From NCBI GenBank assembly GCA_963922205.1, contig CAWUHX010000322.1, positions 62,001 to 126,000 of the forward strand: a stretch of 64,000 bases of DNA. The letters run 5' to 3'. The position numbers and the translations under genes are program-made. The stretch is from Romanomermis culicivorax (taxonomy: Eukaryota > Nematoda > Enoplea > Mermithida > Mermithidae). The notes beneath the pieces are model-generated. The model did no database searches and was not told where the DNA came from. It saw only the letters and a program-made list of their open reading frames with translations. Of this stretch, positions 25,840 to 36,810 are shown one piece after another. Every line of letters starts with the position of its first letter. Within the stretch, counting starts at the first letter, position 1.

Positions 25840-26830
25840 ATAAGGCTTCAGTGAATTCACTGAATTTTTAGTCGGACAGACCACAATTCAAAAACTAGGA
25901 AAGCAACCAAGAATTTCGATTCTTGAACCAGCAAGAATTTCTACTTGGACTCGAAATGTTTAAATCAGACAAATTTCAAAATGTTCTAAAAGATCGCAAA
26001 AAGATTTCAGGAAAATAACCGCGAAAATTCTTACTTGTCGTCAAATTCGCCAAAAAACAACACAGGATCAATCATTTATCCATAATATGCTGATGTAATT
26101 AAAAGCTATAAGCATTAGCTAGAAAGACATTTTCTAACCGCGCACTAGAATAATAAAGATAAATTATGAATGGATTAAAATCTGGCGCGAAGCGTTGGAA
26201 AATTTTCCATTTTATAACGCATAAAAATGCATCTCCGGACAAGAAACCCTATAACCTAATCAAAAGGGCAGTCAGGCTTCAAGTTGCACTGTGCAACTTA
26301 ACAGAAAAAATCTGGTTGCACAACTCGAAGTTTGGTTGCTGTGCATACCAGGCCCGTATTAAGAAGGGGAAGGGGGGAATTCCCCCCTAAATTTTTTTAC
26401 ATTGAAAATTTTCAGCAATATCATTGTACTCATAATCAATTCCCAAATTAAATTTGCGTTTTAATTTGGAAAATTGTGAAAATTTTCCGGCGCTTCGCGC
26501 CGGATTTTAAGTATTCAATAATTTTCTATATTATTCCAATGCGCGGTTAGAAAATGTCATTCTAGCTAATACTTATAGCTTTTAATTATCAACATATTAT
26601 GGATAAAGGTATGATCCTGTATTGATTTTGGCGAATTTAACGAAAAGAAAGATTTTTGTCGGTTATTTTCCCAAAATTTTGTTGCGATCTTTACAAAAAT
26701 TTTGACACTTGTGGTGTGATTAAAACATTTTTAGTCCAAGTCGAAATTTTTGGTGGTTGAAGAATTAAAATTCTTGGTTGCTTTCCTAGTTTTTAAATTG
26801 TAGTTTGCTCGACTGAAAATCCATCGAACT
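25840..26830. mobile_element. Foldback element with about 390-bp inverted arms
   Basis: The left arm (25840-26230) and right arm (26450-26830) are reverse complements with mismatches. They pair tagtcggacagaccacaatt with the right-arm aaattgtagtttgctcgact, and aaagctataagcattagcta with tagctaatacttatagcttt. Each arm carries the hairpin-type sequence cgcgaagcg / cggcgcttcgcgccgg at its inner edge. The centre near 26340 holds ggcccgtattaagaagg followed by a G-rich then C-rich stretch. No open frame. Confidence 0.55.
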
Positions 26831-26881
26831 TTATTGAAAAATTGAACCAAAAAATTAAATTCAGAAAATTGGGTTTTGAAC

Positions 26882-27616
26882 CACTTTGTCCACATTTGCA
26901 CTATAATGTGGAAAAAAAACCTGGAATGTGGAAAAATTTTTTGAGGTCTTTCCACAAATGTGGAGAAAAATTTGGGGTTTTCATATTGAAAAGGTGCATT
27001 TTGGTGCATTTTAGGAAATCCAAATCTCAAAATTTTACGGCTAGCATGTCCATACCTTCACATTACCATTTAATCTTTAATAGTTTTCATCATCTTAAAC
27101 GTATTATTTAATGTTTTATTGGCAATATTGAATATTATATCTTTATATTTAATGAAGATCCGCATTTCTTCCTTCATAGATTTTTTGAGAAAGATCAACA
27201 CGTCAACTTTCTAAACTTTTTGAAGCGTTTGTTCCTTTCTTAACGTAAATTTAATTCAAAAGCTTCATAAAAGTATTTTTGGGAAATTTCTACGCTTCTG
27301 ACTCAGCTTTTTGGTCAAATTTATGAAAGGTTACGAACAAATTAATGGTTTTAAAATTTTCCGAAAGATAAATTTCTAGAAAATACGATTTATGAACACA
27401 AAAATTAAATCTAATTTTTGAGATACATGTTCAGAATGATTATCAGAATGCTTTAAAAAGCTCAAAAACACTCAAATAAAGCGTTTATGGGCATTTTCAA
27501 GCGAATCAACCGGGATTTTAAGACGAAAACTCGTCGTCAAAAAACTTTCCGCATGTGGAAAAAAATTTGACCTCTTTCCACATTTATGGAAAAAGGTTCG
27601 TGGGAAAAAAACAGTG
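26882..27616. mobile_element. CACTG-type DNA element, internally deleted copy 1
   Basis: Same family as 29782-30973 and 31473-32475. The left end is degenerate (CACTTTGTCCACATTTGC); the right end is GTGGGAAAAAAACAGTG. The flanks give TTTTGAAC (26874-26881) and TTTTGAAA (27617-27624), an 8-bp target duplication with one mismatch. At 735 bp it lacks part of the interior. Confidence 0.6.
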
Positions 27617-27664
27617 TTTTGAAAGTTGAAAACCGATGTGAATCGAATGAAATACAAAAAACCA

Positions 27665-28275
27665 GCTTTGGGTACAGCAGCGCCGCCCGAAGGGCGCAGC
27701 TGCTGTACTCTAAGCCTAAGCCTAAAGAAAATTTTAAAGGAAAAATAAATGTCTGCTCACTGGTCACAGAAATCCATGCTCAAAATAAACAAACAACTCA
27801 TATACAATAATTAGGCTGAAGGTCGGGAACCATACCTGTAATTGGGGGGAGGTTGCAACCCTCCCAACTTGGCCAACCATATACCCAACCCTCCCCCCCA
27901 CCCAGCTTGGAAAAAATTTTAAAAATTGGAAAAAAATGTATATTTTTTGGCCTTTTTTGTGAAAAATTTCGACTTTTTTCGATCCCTCCCCCAACTGGTC
28001 GGACCTCTTACAGGTATCTCGGGAACCGACTTATAAAATTTAGCCCACATTGCAACCTGGCCTGTGCAAAAAAACCTGGGGTAAATTACGGATGGCAGTG
28101 GCCGCCGCAAATTTTTTTGTGCCAAAGACCATGTTTTGGCACAAAAAAACACTGATTAGGGACGCGCTTTATTGTCGAAAGTCAACGAATTTGGAAATCT
28201 AATTTGAGTTTATTTTTTCTTTAAAATTTTACTTAGGCTTAGGTTTCGGGTACAGCAGCTGCGCCCTTCGGGCGC
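27665..28275. mobile_element. Inverted-repeat element with strong GC hairpins at both ends
   Basis: Both ends carry a gggtacagcagc segment with a strong hairpin (CTGCGCCC-TTC-GGGCGCAG on the right, cgcccgaagggcg on the left). Each is followed inward by cctaagcctaa-type sequence and aaaattttaaag, in inverted orientation. It is interrupted by the 27831-28018 element and a gtgccaaa/tttggcac repeat near 28110-28150. Confidence 0.45.
27831..28018. mobile_element. 188-bp MITE with 8-bp target duplication
   Basis: Begins CATACCTGTAATTGGGG and ends GACCTCTTACAGGTATC, so the terminal 10-11 bp are inverted. The flanks are a perfect 8-bp direct repeat TCGGGAAC (27823-27830 and 28019-28026), as in hAT-like elements. 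It is inserted inside the element at 27665-28275. Confidence 0.7.
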
Positions 28276-28667
28276 AGCGCTGTTGAGGCTCTTCCAAATT
28301 TTGGCGCTTTTCCCATGCATAATTTCACTTGTTCTTTCTTCCATTGGTCATGAAAACCCCCAAAAACCGGCGTCAGAGAAATTTCGGCGTGGCCACCGCC
28401 ATCCGTAAAAATTCCAAAACCTGAATGCAAGCACACATAAACTAACCGAAAATAAGTCGTCTTTACTGCAAAAATGATTTTCTTTTGGAAAATTCTCCCC
28501 TTTTTTGAAAATCCTGGATACGGGTATGGCTGTGTGCTGTGTGCAAAAAACAGCCTGCGTGCGTCGACGTCGATCGAACACAAAACATTGCGGAGCGAGA
28601 TCTGTCATCAATTTGATTGGTCAAAAAATTTTATACCTTCAATTTGATTGGTCAAAAATTGTAGTCT

Positions 28668-28846
28668 AAGGTAAAGTGGGGTGACTTTGATCAGAGCGTG
28701 GCATTTGATAACTATTTGAGATCAGCGGGTCATTTTTGCTGTGTAGACAACCTCACTGCAGGGTTTGTCTACGCAGCAAAAATGATCTGCTGATCTCAAA
28801 TAGTTACCAAATGGCATGCTCTGATCAAAGTCGCCCCACTTTACCT
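28668..28846. mobile_element. Palindromic Tc1/mariner-like MITE with TA target site
   Basis: Arms of about 83 bp are nearly perfect reverse complements: AGGTAAAGTGGGGTGACTTT on the left, reading back at the right end. They surround a 13-base centre near 28755. TA dinucleotides flank both ends (28666-28667 and 28847-28848), as expected for TA-target elements. Its transcript would form a long hairpin. Confidence 0.65.
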
Positions 28847-28867
28847 TACTCCTTCTTAACCGTGAGT

Positions 28868-28990
28868 CCAAGCCTAAGCCTTAACCTAATCCTGAGCCCA
28901 AACCTAAGCCTAAGCGTAGACCTAAGCCTAAGCGTAGACCTCAGCCTAAGCGTAGGCCTAGCCTAAGCCTAAGCCTTAACCTAAACTTGG
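28868..28990. repeat. Degenerate interstitial telomere-like repeat
   Basis: Runs of cctaagcctaagc with variants (gtagacctaagc, cttaacctaa, cctgagccc) form a decayed TTAGGC-type array directly after the palindromic MITE. Confidence 0.6.
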
Positions 28991-28996
28991 GCCCAG

Positions 28997-29773
28997 CGTT
29001 TTTTTTGTGCACGGACATCTGTGCCAATGGGCACAAGAGGCCAAAAAAATCTGTGCCAATAACACAAAATTTTTTTTCTACTAGAAACATACTGAAAACT
29101 GTGGAAAAGTTTTAGGCCAACATTTTGATAAAAAGTTGACGTTTAACGCATTAATATTTTGAAAAAATCGTGCCCAACATATTTTTCAACTAACCATGTC
29201 AGTGAGATGAGAAAAAACTGTGCAAGTAGTTCACGACGAGTCAAAAAGAAATGGAATGCTGAGAAAATTTAAATACCTGCAGAATTGATCAGGAAGTTTA
29301 ATTCAATTTTCGACTAAGGATCTTATCCTATTTAAGAACAAATTTAAGACTAGGATAAATAAAGTCGAGAATTGTTTAAATTTTCGGTCGGAACAATTTA
29401 CCATTACTAAGGATATCGAATTTTCTATTTGAATGAATCAAGCACAAAAAGGAAGAATTTCAGTTTCAAATCCGAATGTGACTGAATGAACAGAGGAGAT
29501 TCAGAATTTATTATTATCATTTATCATTCATGGACAGCCTATAAACTTTGCCTCAACGATGCTGATACACTGTTCGAAAAGAACTCGTTCGCGCTCGGGT
29601 CAAATAATACGAGTAGGTAATATAATATTCATTGACTAGGCGCGAAGCGCCGAAATTTTTTTTGCATTTTCCGTCCCTAAATCGTCTGAAAATCAAGAAA
29701 ATTTAATGTTTGAACAGCCAAAAATTTTGTGCCAATTGGCACAAACGCTCAAACTAGGTGCCAAAAACCGTGT
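28997..29773 (+). mobile_element. Repeat family D, second copy
   Basis: The left end is cagcgttttttttgtgcacgg with gtgccaatgggcacaagagg. The right side has the hairpin ggcgcgaagcgccg at about 29639, then gtgccaattggcacaaacgc. It is collinear with 8613-9420 and carries no transposase frame. Confidence 0.5.
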
Positions 29774-29781
29774 TTTGGCAG

Positions 29782-30973
29782 CACTGTTTTTTTCCACATT
29801 TACACTATAATGTGGAAAAAAAATCAGGAATGTGGAAAAAATTTTTGAGGTCTTCCCACAAATGTGGGAAAAAATTTGGGCTTTTCATATTGAAAAGATG
29901 CATTTTGATACATTTTAGGAGGTCCAAATCTCAAAATTTTCCGGCTTCACGCCGGTTATAACTTTAATAATCATAATTACTTATTAAGTAGTTCAGGCGC
30001 GGCTTTTATCATGTCTACCTTCACTTACCATTTAATCTTTAATAGTTTTCATCATCTTAAACGTATCATCTCATGTTTTAATTGGTAATCTTCAATATTT
30101 TATCATAATATTTAATGAAGATTCGCATTTTTTCCTTTTGAGAAAGATCAATACATCAAGTCTCTATGCTTTTTGATGCGATTATTTCTTTGCTAACGTA
30201 AAATCAATTCAAAAGCTTCATGGAAATATCTTTCGGAAATTTCTACTCTTCTTAAGTCATATCTTTTCGGAAAAGTTCATGAGGGTTTGCGAATAAATTA
30301 CTGGTTTTAAAATTTTTCAAATACAAATTCTAGAAATTAAGACTTTGAAACACAAAACTCGAATCTAATTCTAGAAATAAATGTTCGGAAAATTGATTTT
30401 CCAGCATCCCAGTATGTCAATATACCCAAAAAATTTTCCGGCGCTTGGCGCCGGAACATACCTGTACTTGGGGCCCCCCAACTTGGCCAACCCTGTACTC
30501 AAAATCATTCAACCCCCCAACCCCCCCCAGTTTGGAAAAAATTGAAAAAATTTTCAAAAAAGTGTATGTTTTTTGGCCTTTTTTGGGAAAAATTTCGACT
30601 GTTTTCTACCCCCCCCCCCCAACTGGTCGGAGGTCTTACAGGTATGCGCCGGAAAGATTATCATCTTTTTTAGGCTTTCACTTGTCATCATAGAGGACCT
30701 CACCATCGATTTCTCGTGTAATTCAAGTCAATTACGCTCTTGGATAGTTTGCTAGAAAATTTGTTCAACAATGCTTGTAGATTAGGCTTTAAAGTCGAAC
30801 ATTTCAATTTTTTCTTCAATTTTAATGAATTAACTTCTCTAAAAACACCGGAAGGCTTGAAAAAGCTCAAAAACAGTGCGATAAAGCGCCTGCAAGCATT
30901 TTTAAGCGGAAAAACAAGGATTTTAAGACGCCTTTCCACATTTGTGGATAGAAGTACGTGGAAAAAAACAGTG
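29782..30973. mobile_element. CACTG-type DNA element, copy 2, with exact 8-bp target duplication
   Basis: The terminal inverted repeat is CACTGTTTTTTTCCAC on the left and GTGGAAAAAAACAGTG on the right. The flanking 8-bp repeat TTTGGCAG is perfect (29774-29781 and 30974-30981). The interior has subterminal ccacatttgtgg palindromes near both ends and a GC-rich segment at the inner left (cggcttcacgccgg at 29942). No transposase frame is seen. The copy is longer than 31473-32475 because the MITE at 30457-30646 is inserted in it. Confidence 0.72.
30457..30646. mobile_element. 190-bp MITE (CATACCTGTA ends) nested in the CACTG element
   Basis: Starts CATACCTGTACTTGGGG and ends GGTCTTACAGGTATG. The flanking 8-bp repeat CGCCGGAA is perfect (30449-30456 and 30647-30654). 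The target is the right half of a cggcgcttggcgccgg hairpin. Same family as 27831-28018. Confidence 0.72.
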
Positions 30974-31132
30974 TTTGGCAGGCAGTGGCTAGATGGACTC
31001 GAATCCATCTAGCCAAAACCCAAAAAATGGCTGAATGGACTCGAGGGAATTTTTACGGATGGCGGTGGCCACGCCGAAACTTCTCTGACGCCGGTTTTAG
31101 GGGGTTTTCATGATGAAGGGAAAAAAGAACAA

Positions 31133-32985
31133 GTCAGTGTTTTTTTTTGTGCCAAAACATGGTTTTTGGCACAAAAAAATTTGAAATGGCACAAAAAATT
31201 TTGGGCGTTTGTGCCAATTGGAACAAATTTTTTGACTAGTCGAATGCCGAATTTCTTTGATTTTTAGTCATTTTAGGGGCTGAAAACGCAAATTTTTCTC
31301 GGCGCTCCGCGCCGAGTCAATTACTTAAGTGTAATAAATATTAGTCAAGAGTCAGGAATCTGAAAGAATTGTATTCGAGAATAGATTTGTATGATCGCAA
31401 CAAACTTTGACATTGTCAATGATTGAAAAATGAATTAGTTAACTTCCACTGTTCATTCAGTGTGATCGGAAACACTGTTTTTTCCACATTTGCACTATAA
31501 TGTGGAAAAAAAATCTGGGATGTGGAAAAAATTTCTGAGGTCTTTCCACAAATGTGGAAGAAAAATTTGGGGTTTTCATATTGAAAAGATGCATTTTGGT
31601 GCATTTTAGGAGGTTGAAATCTCAAAATTTTCCGGCGCTTCGCGCCGATTATAACTTTAATAATCATCATTATTCATTAAGTAGCTCAGGCGCAGCTTTT
31701 ATCACGTCTATCTTTATTTATCATTTAATCTATAATAGTTTTCATCATCTTAAACGTAGTATCTCATGTTTTAATTGGTAATCTTCAACATTGTATCATA
31801 ATATTTAATGAAGATTCGCATTTTTCCCTTTTGAGAAAGATCAATACATCAAGTCTCTATGCTTTATGATGCGATTATTTCTTTGCTAGCGTAAAATCAA
31901 TTCAAAAGCTTCATGGAAATATCTATCGTAAATTTATACTCTTCCTAACTCATATATTTTCGACCAAGTTCATGAGAGTTTACAAATAAATTATAGATTT
32001 TAAAATTTTTCAAGTAAAATTCTAGAAATTACGTCTCTTGAACACAAAATTGGAATGTAATTCTTGAAATAAATATTCGGAAAATTGATTTTCCAGCATC
32101 CCAGAATGTCAATATACTATATCTTTTTTGGGCTTTCACTTGTCATCATAGACGACTTGACCATTTATTTCTTGTGTAATTCATGTCAATTATGCTCCTG
32201 GATAGTTTGTTAGAAAATTTGTTCAACAATGCTTGTAGAGATTAGGCTATTAAGTCGAACATTTCAATTTTTTCTTCAATTTTAATGAATTAATTAACTT
32301 CTCTAAAAACACCGGAAGGCTTAAAAAAGCTCAAAAACAGTGCGATAAAGCGTCTGTGAGCATTTTCAAGCCAAAAAACGAGGATTTTAAGATGAAAAAA
32401 AATTTTTTCCACATGTGGAAAAAAATTTTACCCCTTTCCACATTTGTGGAGAAAAGTTCGTGGAAAAAAACAGTGATCGGAAACCGAAATTTTATTCTTT
32501 TTGGTGTCTGATTCGAACAGAAAAATTTACCTTGTTGGCGCAATTTTTCAACCAAAAATTTACGCGACGTGACTTCCGTTCTAGTTTTTTTCATTAAAAA
32601 TCATTATGGACATCCTTGATTTATTTACATCGGTGTTAAGAAGAAAACCGTAGCCGAAAATTAAAGAAAAATATAAAATGCCTGAAAAATTGTATAAAAA
32701 TATCTGAATTCTCGCAGCATCTGATTTCTTCCCGAATCGTATAAACTGCTTTCTTCATCAGTTTTTCTTATCGCACCGACGTGCTTAAAAAAATAGAGTT
32801 GACACAATTTTTTTGCAAATTAGTGCGGCAAAAGTAACCTTTAGTTATGTTTTTATCGAACTTTCGGCATAAAACTTTTTAAAAGTTTTCAGTATGTTTT
32901 TTGGCTGAAAAAAATTTTTTGTGCCATTGGCACAAATTTTTTTGGCCCTCTGTGCCAATCGTCCCTAATCAGTGTTTTTTTGTGC
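31133..32985 (-). mobile_element. Repeat family D, inverted copy interrupted by a CACTG element
   Basis: Reads as the reverse complement of family D: the right end at 31133-31320 (gcgtttgtgccaattgg, then cggcgctccgcgccg), the middle on both sides of 31473-32475, and the left end near 32930 (gtgccattggcac, then ggccctctgtgcc). The two halves rejoin across the insertion at the ATCGGAAA duplication, so the CACTG element inserted into a pre-existing D copy. Confidence 0.5.
31473..32475. mobile_element. CACTG-type DNA element, copy 3, with exact 8-bp target duplication
   Basis: Left end CACTGTTTTTTCCACATTTG; right end GTGGAAAAAAACAGTG. The flanking direct repeat ATCGGAAA is perfect (31465-31472 and 32476-32483). 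At 1003 bp this is the cleanest copy. It contains subterminal ccacatttgtgg motifs and the hairpin cggcgcttcgcgccg at 31632. No transposase, so it is non-autonomous. The 8-bp duplication points to hAT-like or P-like mobilisation. Confidence 0.75.
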
Positions 32986-33049
32986 CAAAACATGGTTTTC
33001 GGCACAAAAAAATTTGCGGCGGCCAGTGCCATCCGTAATGTACCCGACT

Positions 33050-33180
33050 CGAGTTCATCTAGCCAAAACCCACAAAATGACTAGATGGACCCGAGTCTAT
33101 CCAGTCAAAACCTAAATAATGGCTAGATGGACTCGAGTCCACCGTCAAAAACACGCAAAAACGGCTGAATGGACTAAAGT
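33050..33180. repeat. Minisatellite with a tggactcgagtc core
   Basis: Three to four imperfect units of about 38 bp built on ctagatggactcgagtc and caaaacccaaaaaatgg. The same units occur at 30983-31045 beside the end of the CACTG element. Confidence 0.5.
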
Positions 33181-33484
33181 TTTCCCTTAGTACAGTAAAT
33201 GTGTGAATATTGAAAGCTGTGACATAAATTTTAAAACGTGCAGATCTGAAAGTTCAAGTCACAAGTCAAACATTGTGAGTAAATTTTCATAAGGTTCGCG
33301 TGTGTCTGCACAATGATGCAACTTGTTGCATGAAAGTTGTTGATTAATTTAAAAAAATTTTAAATTTAAAATTGGAAAATTTCAAAATTACAAAATTTCA
33401 GCATTAAAAATTGAAAAATTTTTAAATTTATATTTGAAAATTTTCAGAATTTAGAATGAATAAATTTAAAATTGAAAATTTTTT

Positions 33485-33690
33485 AAATTTACAATGAACA
33501 AATTTAAAACTTGAAATGAACAAATTTAAAACTTGAAATGAACAAATTTAAAACTTGAAATGAACAAATTTAAAACTTGAAATGAACAAATTTAAAAAAT
33601 TTTGGAATTTAAAAAATTTTAAAATTTAAAAAATTTTAAAATTTAAAAAATTTTAAAATTTAAAAAATTTGAAATTATAATTTAAAATTA
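33485..33690. repeat. AT-rich tandem repeats
   Basis: Four to five units of the 22-mer gaacaaatttaaaacttgaaat lie at about 33490-33595, followed by aaaattttaaaattt-type repeats. Low-complexity sequence, no gene. From here to 34670 I see no convincing feature. Confidence 0.7.
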
Positions 33691-34684
33691 AAAGATTTAA
33701 ATTTGAAAAATTTAAGTTAAAAAAATTTAAGTTAAAAAATTTGTCACATGCCGACCAATTTTCCCAAACGTCAAGTGATTTCCATCATGCTGATATTTTA
33801 TGTTTTTCGCCACTTTTTATTTGACAGTTACTTACTTCTAATGTAATGCCCGGTTTTTCTCTATACTTTTACTTGAGTCAAAAACGTCAAACTTCCAACT
33901 GTCCACAGAGACGAACATGACATGTTACAAAATAAAACAACGAAGGACAATGATATCAAATAACACAACTCGCCAACTGCTTTCTTTAGCGTCGATAAAA
34001 AAACGAATTTAGGCTTCCAAACGCAGTTTTTATAAAAACGAACATGGATCAAAATCTACCCTTTTCACGCTTCTCTCTGCTTTTTATACTGCTTCCATTT
34101 GGCCAATCCCTTGATCCGTTCCGAAATCTTTTTCCACCAATCGTCACTTCCTGCTGCATCCGCTTTTGTGTACTGTATGCTTACCTAACCACGCCTTCCA
34201 TGCTTTCTAAGTATCGTATGCTTACCACGCTTTTTGTGTTAGGCTTGCTTCTCTGTCTATGTGCTTACGGTGGATTTAACCATGCCTATGTGCTTTCGTA
34301 TTAATAACGCGTGTATATATGCTTCTGTATGAACCACGGCTACTGTCCCACTTGAGACCGGTGTCTGGGTTGGGGCTTCTACTTTTATGGGGCAGGTGTA
34401 TTTATGGTTTTGGGGAGAATTGGTATAGCTATGGAATGCGTGTTTTCATGTGAGTTTGGGGCCAGGTGCCGATGTGCAAATTAATTATATAATGTCTTTA
34501 ATTGGGTCAATAATGGCTTCTGGGTGCGAGACATTCAAAACAGAACACTTCAAATGAATTTATTGGGAATGTCAATATGTGAAACTCAGACATCCTTGAG
34601 ATGATAAATTATGGAATAAATTTATATACAGTAATAGGATACACATATCGTACATTGTGAATTTACACTGATGCATTAGCATCA

Positions 34685-34790
34685 TTAGCATACATTACAT
34701 TATTTAGCATACATTACATTATTTAGCATACATTACATTATTTAGCATACATTACATTATTTAGCATACATTACATTATTTAGCATATTT
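34685..34790. repeat. 19-bp tandem repeat, five units
   Basis: Perfect or near-perfect copies of agcatacattacattattt follow one another, ending in agcatatttgctggg next to the first GAGCA-rich segment of the Harbinger-like region. Confidence 0.75.
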
Positions 34791-35037
34791 GCTGGGTGAG
34801 CAGAACCCCGAGCACAAAAAATTTGCTCGTCGAGTATGCTTGGGGTAGCAGAAAAATGTTCTACTCCTCCGAGCATGCTTGTCAAGCAACATATGTTATA
34901 AGTATAGACAATGAAAAACTGCCTATAGGCAAGGCAAAACTATGTAAAACTGTGACTCGGTTTGCATTGTATATAGTTTAAAATAAGCTGTGTGCGTTCT
35001 GCATGTAGATTTTTTTGTTGTGAAAATTTTTTTGTCA

Positions 35038-35415
35038 TGTCTATTCGAAAACAATTATCAGAAGATGAAAAATTTAAACTTATTGAACTTGTTCGTGAAA
35101 AAGAATTTCTGTGGAACGTCCAATCACTCGATTACAAGGACGTCAGGAGAAAACATTGTGCCCTCAAAGAAATTCAGGAGGAACTAAATATTCAAGCTAT
35201 TGATTTTATGTTATACATCGAATGAAATATTCATAGGTATGCATTTCAGGTATTGATGTGGCCACCGAATTCGGTATTTTGAGAAGTTCGTATCATCATG
35301 AATGCAAGAAAATAAAGATGAAAAATCCATCCAGTTCAGCAGCATCTAAACCAGACCAAATGTGGAAATTTTACAATGCCATGACTTTCTTGGATACTGT
35401 TCCAGTTTTACGCCA
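35038..35415 (+). CDS. MADF-domain exon(s) of a Harbinger-type DNA-binding protein (degraded)
   Basis: From ATG 35038 the frame reads a MADF (Myb/SANT-like) start: LSEDEKFKLIELVREKEFLW, then LDYKDVRRKHCALKEIQEEL. It continues after a short break at about 35254 with IDVATEFGILRSSYHHECKK, and ends at a good donor (cgcca/gtaagt). In PIF/Harbinger elements a MADF-type protein is the transposase's partner that binds the ends and enters the nucleus. The join near 35195-35253 has an in-frame stop and no clean intron, so this copy may be broken. It may belong with the BESS exons at 37072-37876. Confidence 0.55.
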
Positions 35416-36130
35416 GTAAGTTGCATTTTGACATTATCAATTTTTCAAAAAACTTTCAAAGAAATGAAAATAACCTTTGTCTCCCTGTACTCCTAGTGTC
35501 CTCTTACCCCAAGAATGCTACAAATCTATGTATAAAATTCCCATTATTCCACGTGTCCCATCATTTCTTCCCAAGATTCCATAAATTTTCATAAATTTTT
35601 AAAATTGCAATAAGATTGAGATAATCTTTTGCTCTGCTATCTTCCTCTGACAGGTATGTTTATTCAGAATTTTAGACAACAGGGAAAGCAGGTGTTCAGA
35701 AGTTGTTGCAGTTTTTTATCGAAAAATTTTTTTATAAAATGATGAAAATTTTTCAACTCATAAGCTTTTATTTTGTAATTTAAGTGACCTCTAATGAACA
35801 TTGCATGATAACTATTTGGATAATAATTCTCATCATATCTATAGCTGATTTTAAAAATAATTTTTCGACAATTTAAAATGTACTAAAAAATTATTAGAAA
35901 ACTATGACAAAATGGAAAGTCTTGGAAAAAGTTCAGGCGGGTGCTTGACGATTTTTTCTGCCAGGAGGAAGGTGGCCAGGGTCTCAGGTATGGGGGTTTA
36001 CCCTCCCCCCTACCATCCCCTATGTGCATGTATGCAGGACACAATCAAGAAGTAATATACATTATTTAATGCGTAGGACGGTATAAGTGTAGTATGTGCA
36101 CTGGACTTTTTTGACGTTGTTTTTTCCGCA

Positions 36131-36212
36131 AGTTTTTTCGTCTCCGGTGGGTTTCGAACTGCAGACTGTTGCGTACGAAGCGAGCGCCTAACCGATTGAG
36201 CTAAACCATCCA
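36131..36212 (-). tRNA. tRNA-like sequence (tRNA pseudogene or SINE head)
   Basis: On the minus strand TAGCTCAATCGG matches the tRNA A box, and AGTTCGAAACC about 35 nt later is close to the B box. The anticodon and T stems pair poorly, so I read it as a decayed tRNA-derived sequence rather than a working tRNA. Confidence 0.4.
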
Positions 36213-36269
36213 ACCTAACTGAGCTACGATTTAATTCTTATACCATGAATAAATAATCATAAAATAAAT

Positions 36270-36810
36270 GGTGCACCGACAATTGAGCACCGGACAATTG
36301 AGTGCCGACAATTGAGCGCCGACAACTGAGCGCCAGACAATTGAGCGCCGTGACAACTGAGCGCCGTGACAACTGAGCGCCATGACAACTGAGCGCGAGA
36401 CATTTGAGCGCCGACAACTGAGCGTCAGACATTTGAGCGCCGACAACTGAGCACCGACTATTTAATGCATTATAATTGAGCGTTTTTTTCATTTACTGAG
36501 GCCTAAGCCTAAGCCTAAGCCTAAGCCTAAGCCTAAGCCTAAGCCTAAGCCTAAACATAAGCCTAAGCCTAAGCCTAAGCCTAAGCCTAAGCCTAAGCCT
36601 AAGCCTAAGCCTAAGCATAAACATAAGCCTAAGCCTAAGCCACGGTGCTCAGTTGTCGGCGCTCAGTTGTCTGGCGCTCAGTTGTCTGGTGCTCAATTGT
36701 CTCGGCACTCAGTTGTCTTGGCGCTCAGTTGTCACGGCGCTCAGTTGTCTGGCGCTCAGTTGTCGGCGCTCAATTGTTGGCGCTCAATTGTCCGGCACTC
36801 AATTGTCGGG
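36270..36810. repeat. Palindrome: inverted minisatellite arrays around a telomeric-repeat core
   Basis: The left array (36278-36482) has about 12 units of gacaactgagcgcc(gt). The core (36500-36641) has about 20 units of the telomere hexamer GCCTAA with a few cataa variants. The right array (36641-36810) has about 11 units of ggcgctcagttgtc, the exact reverse complement of the left unit. The whole stretch lies between the MADF and BESS exons. Confidence 0.85.

Noticed and set aside
34044-34304. 86-codon hydrophobic open frame
   Set aside because: Looks membrane-like, but no motif, splice context or similarity to a family I know; chance in AT/TC-rich sequence is likely.
36278-36810. Regular short repeats that could suggest a CRISPR array
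   Set aside because: Units of 14-16 bp are tandem with no unique spacers and lie in a eukaryotic context.
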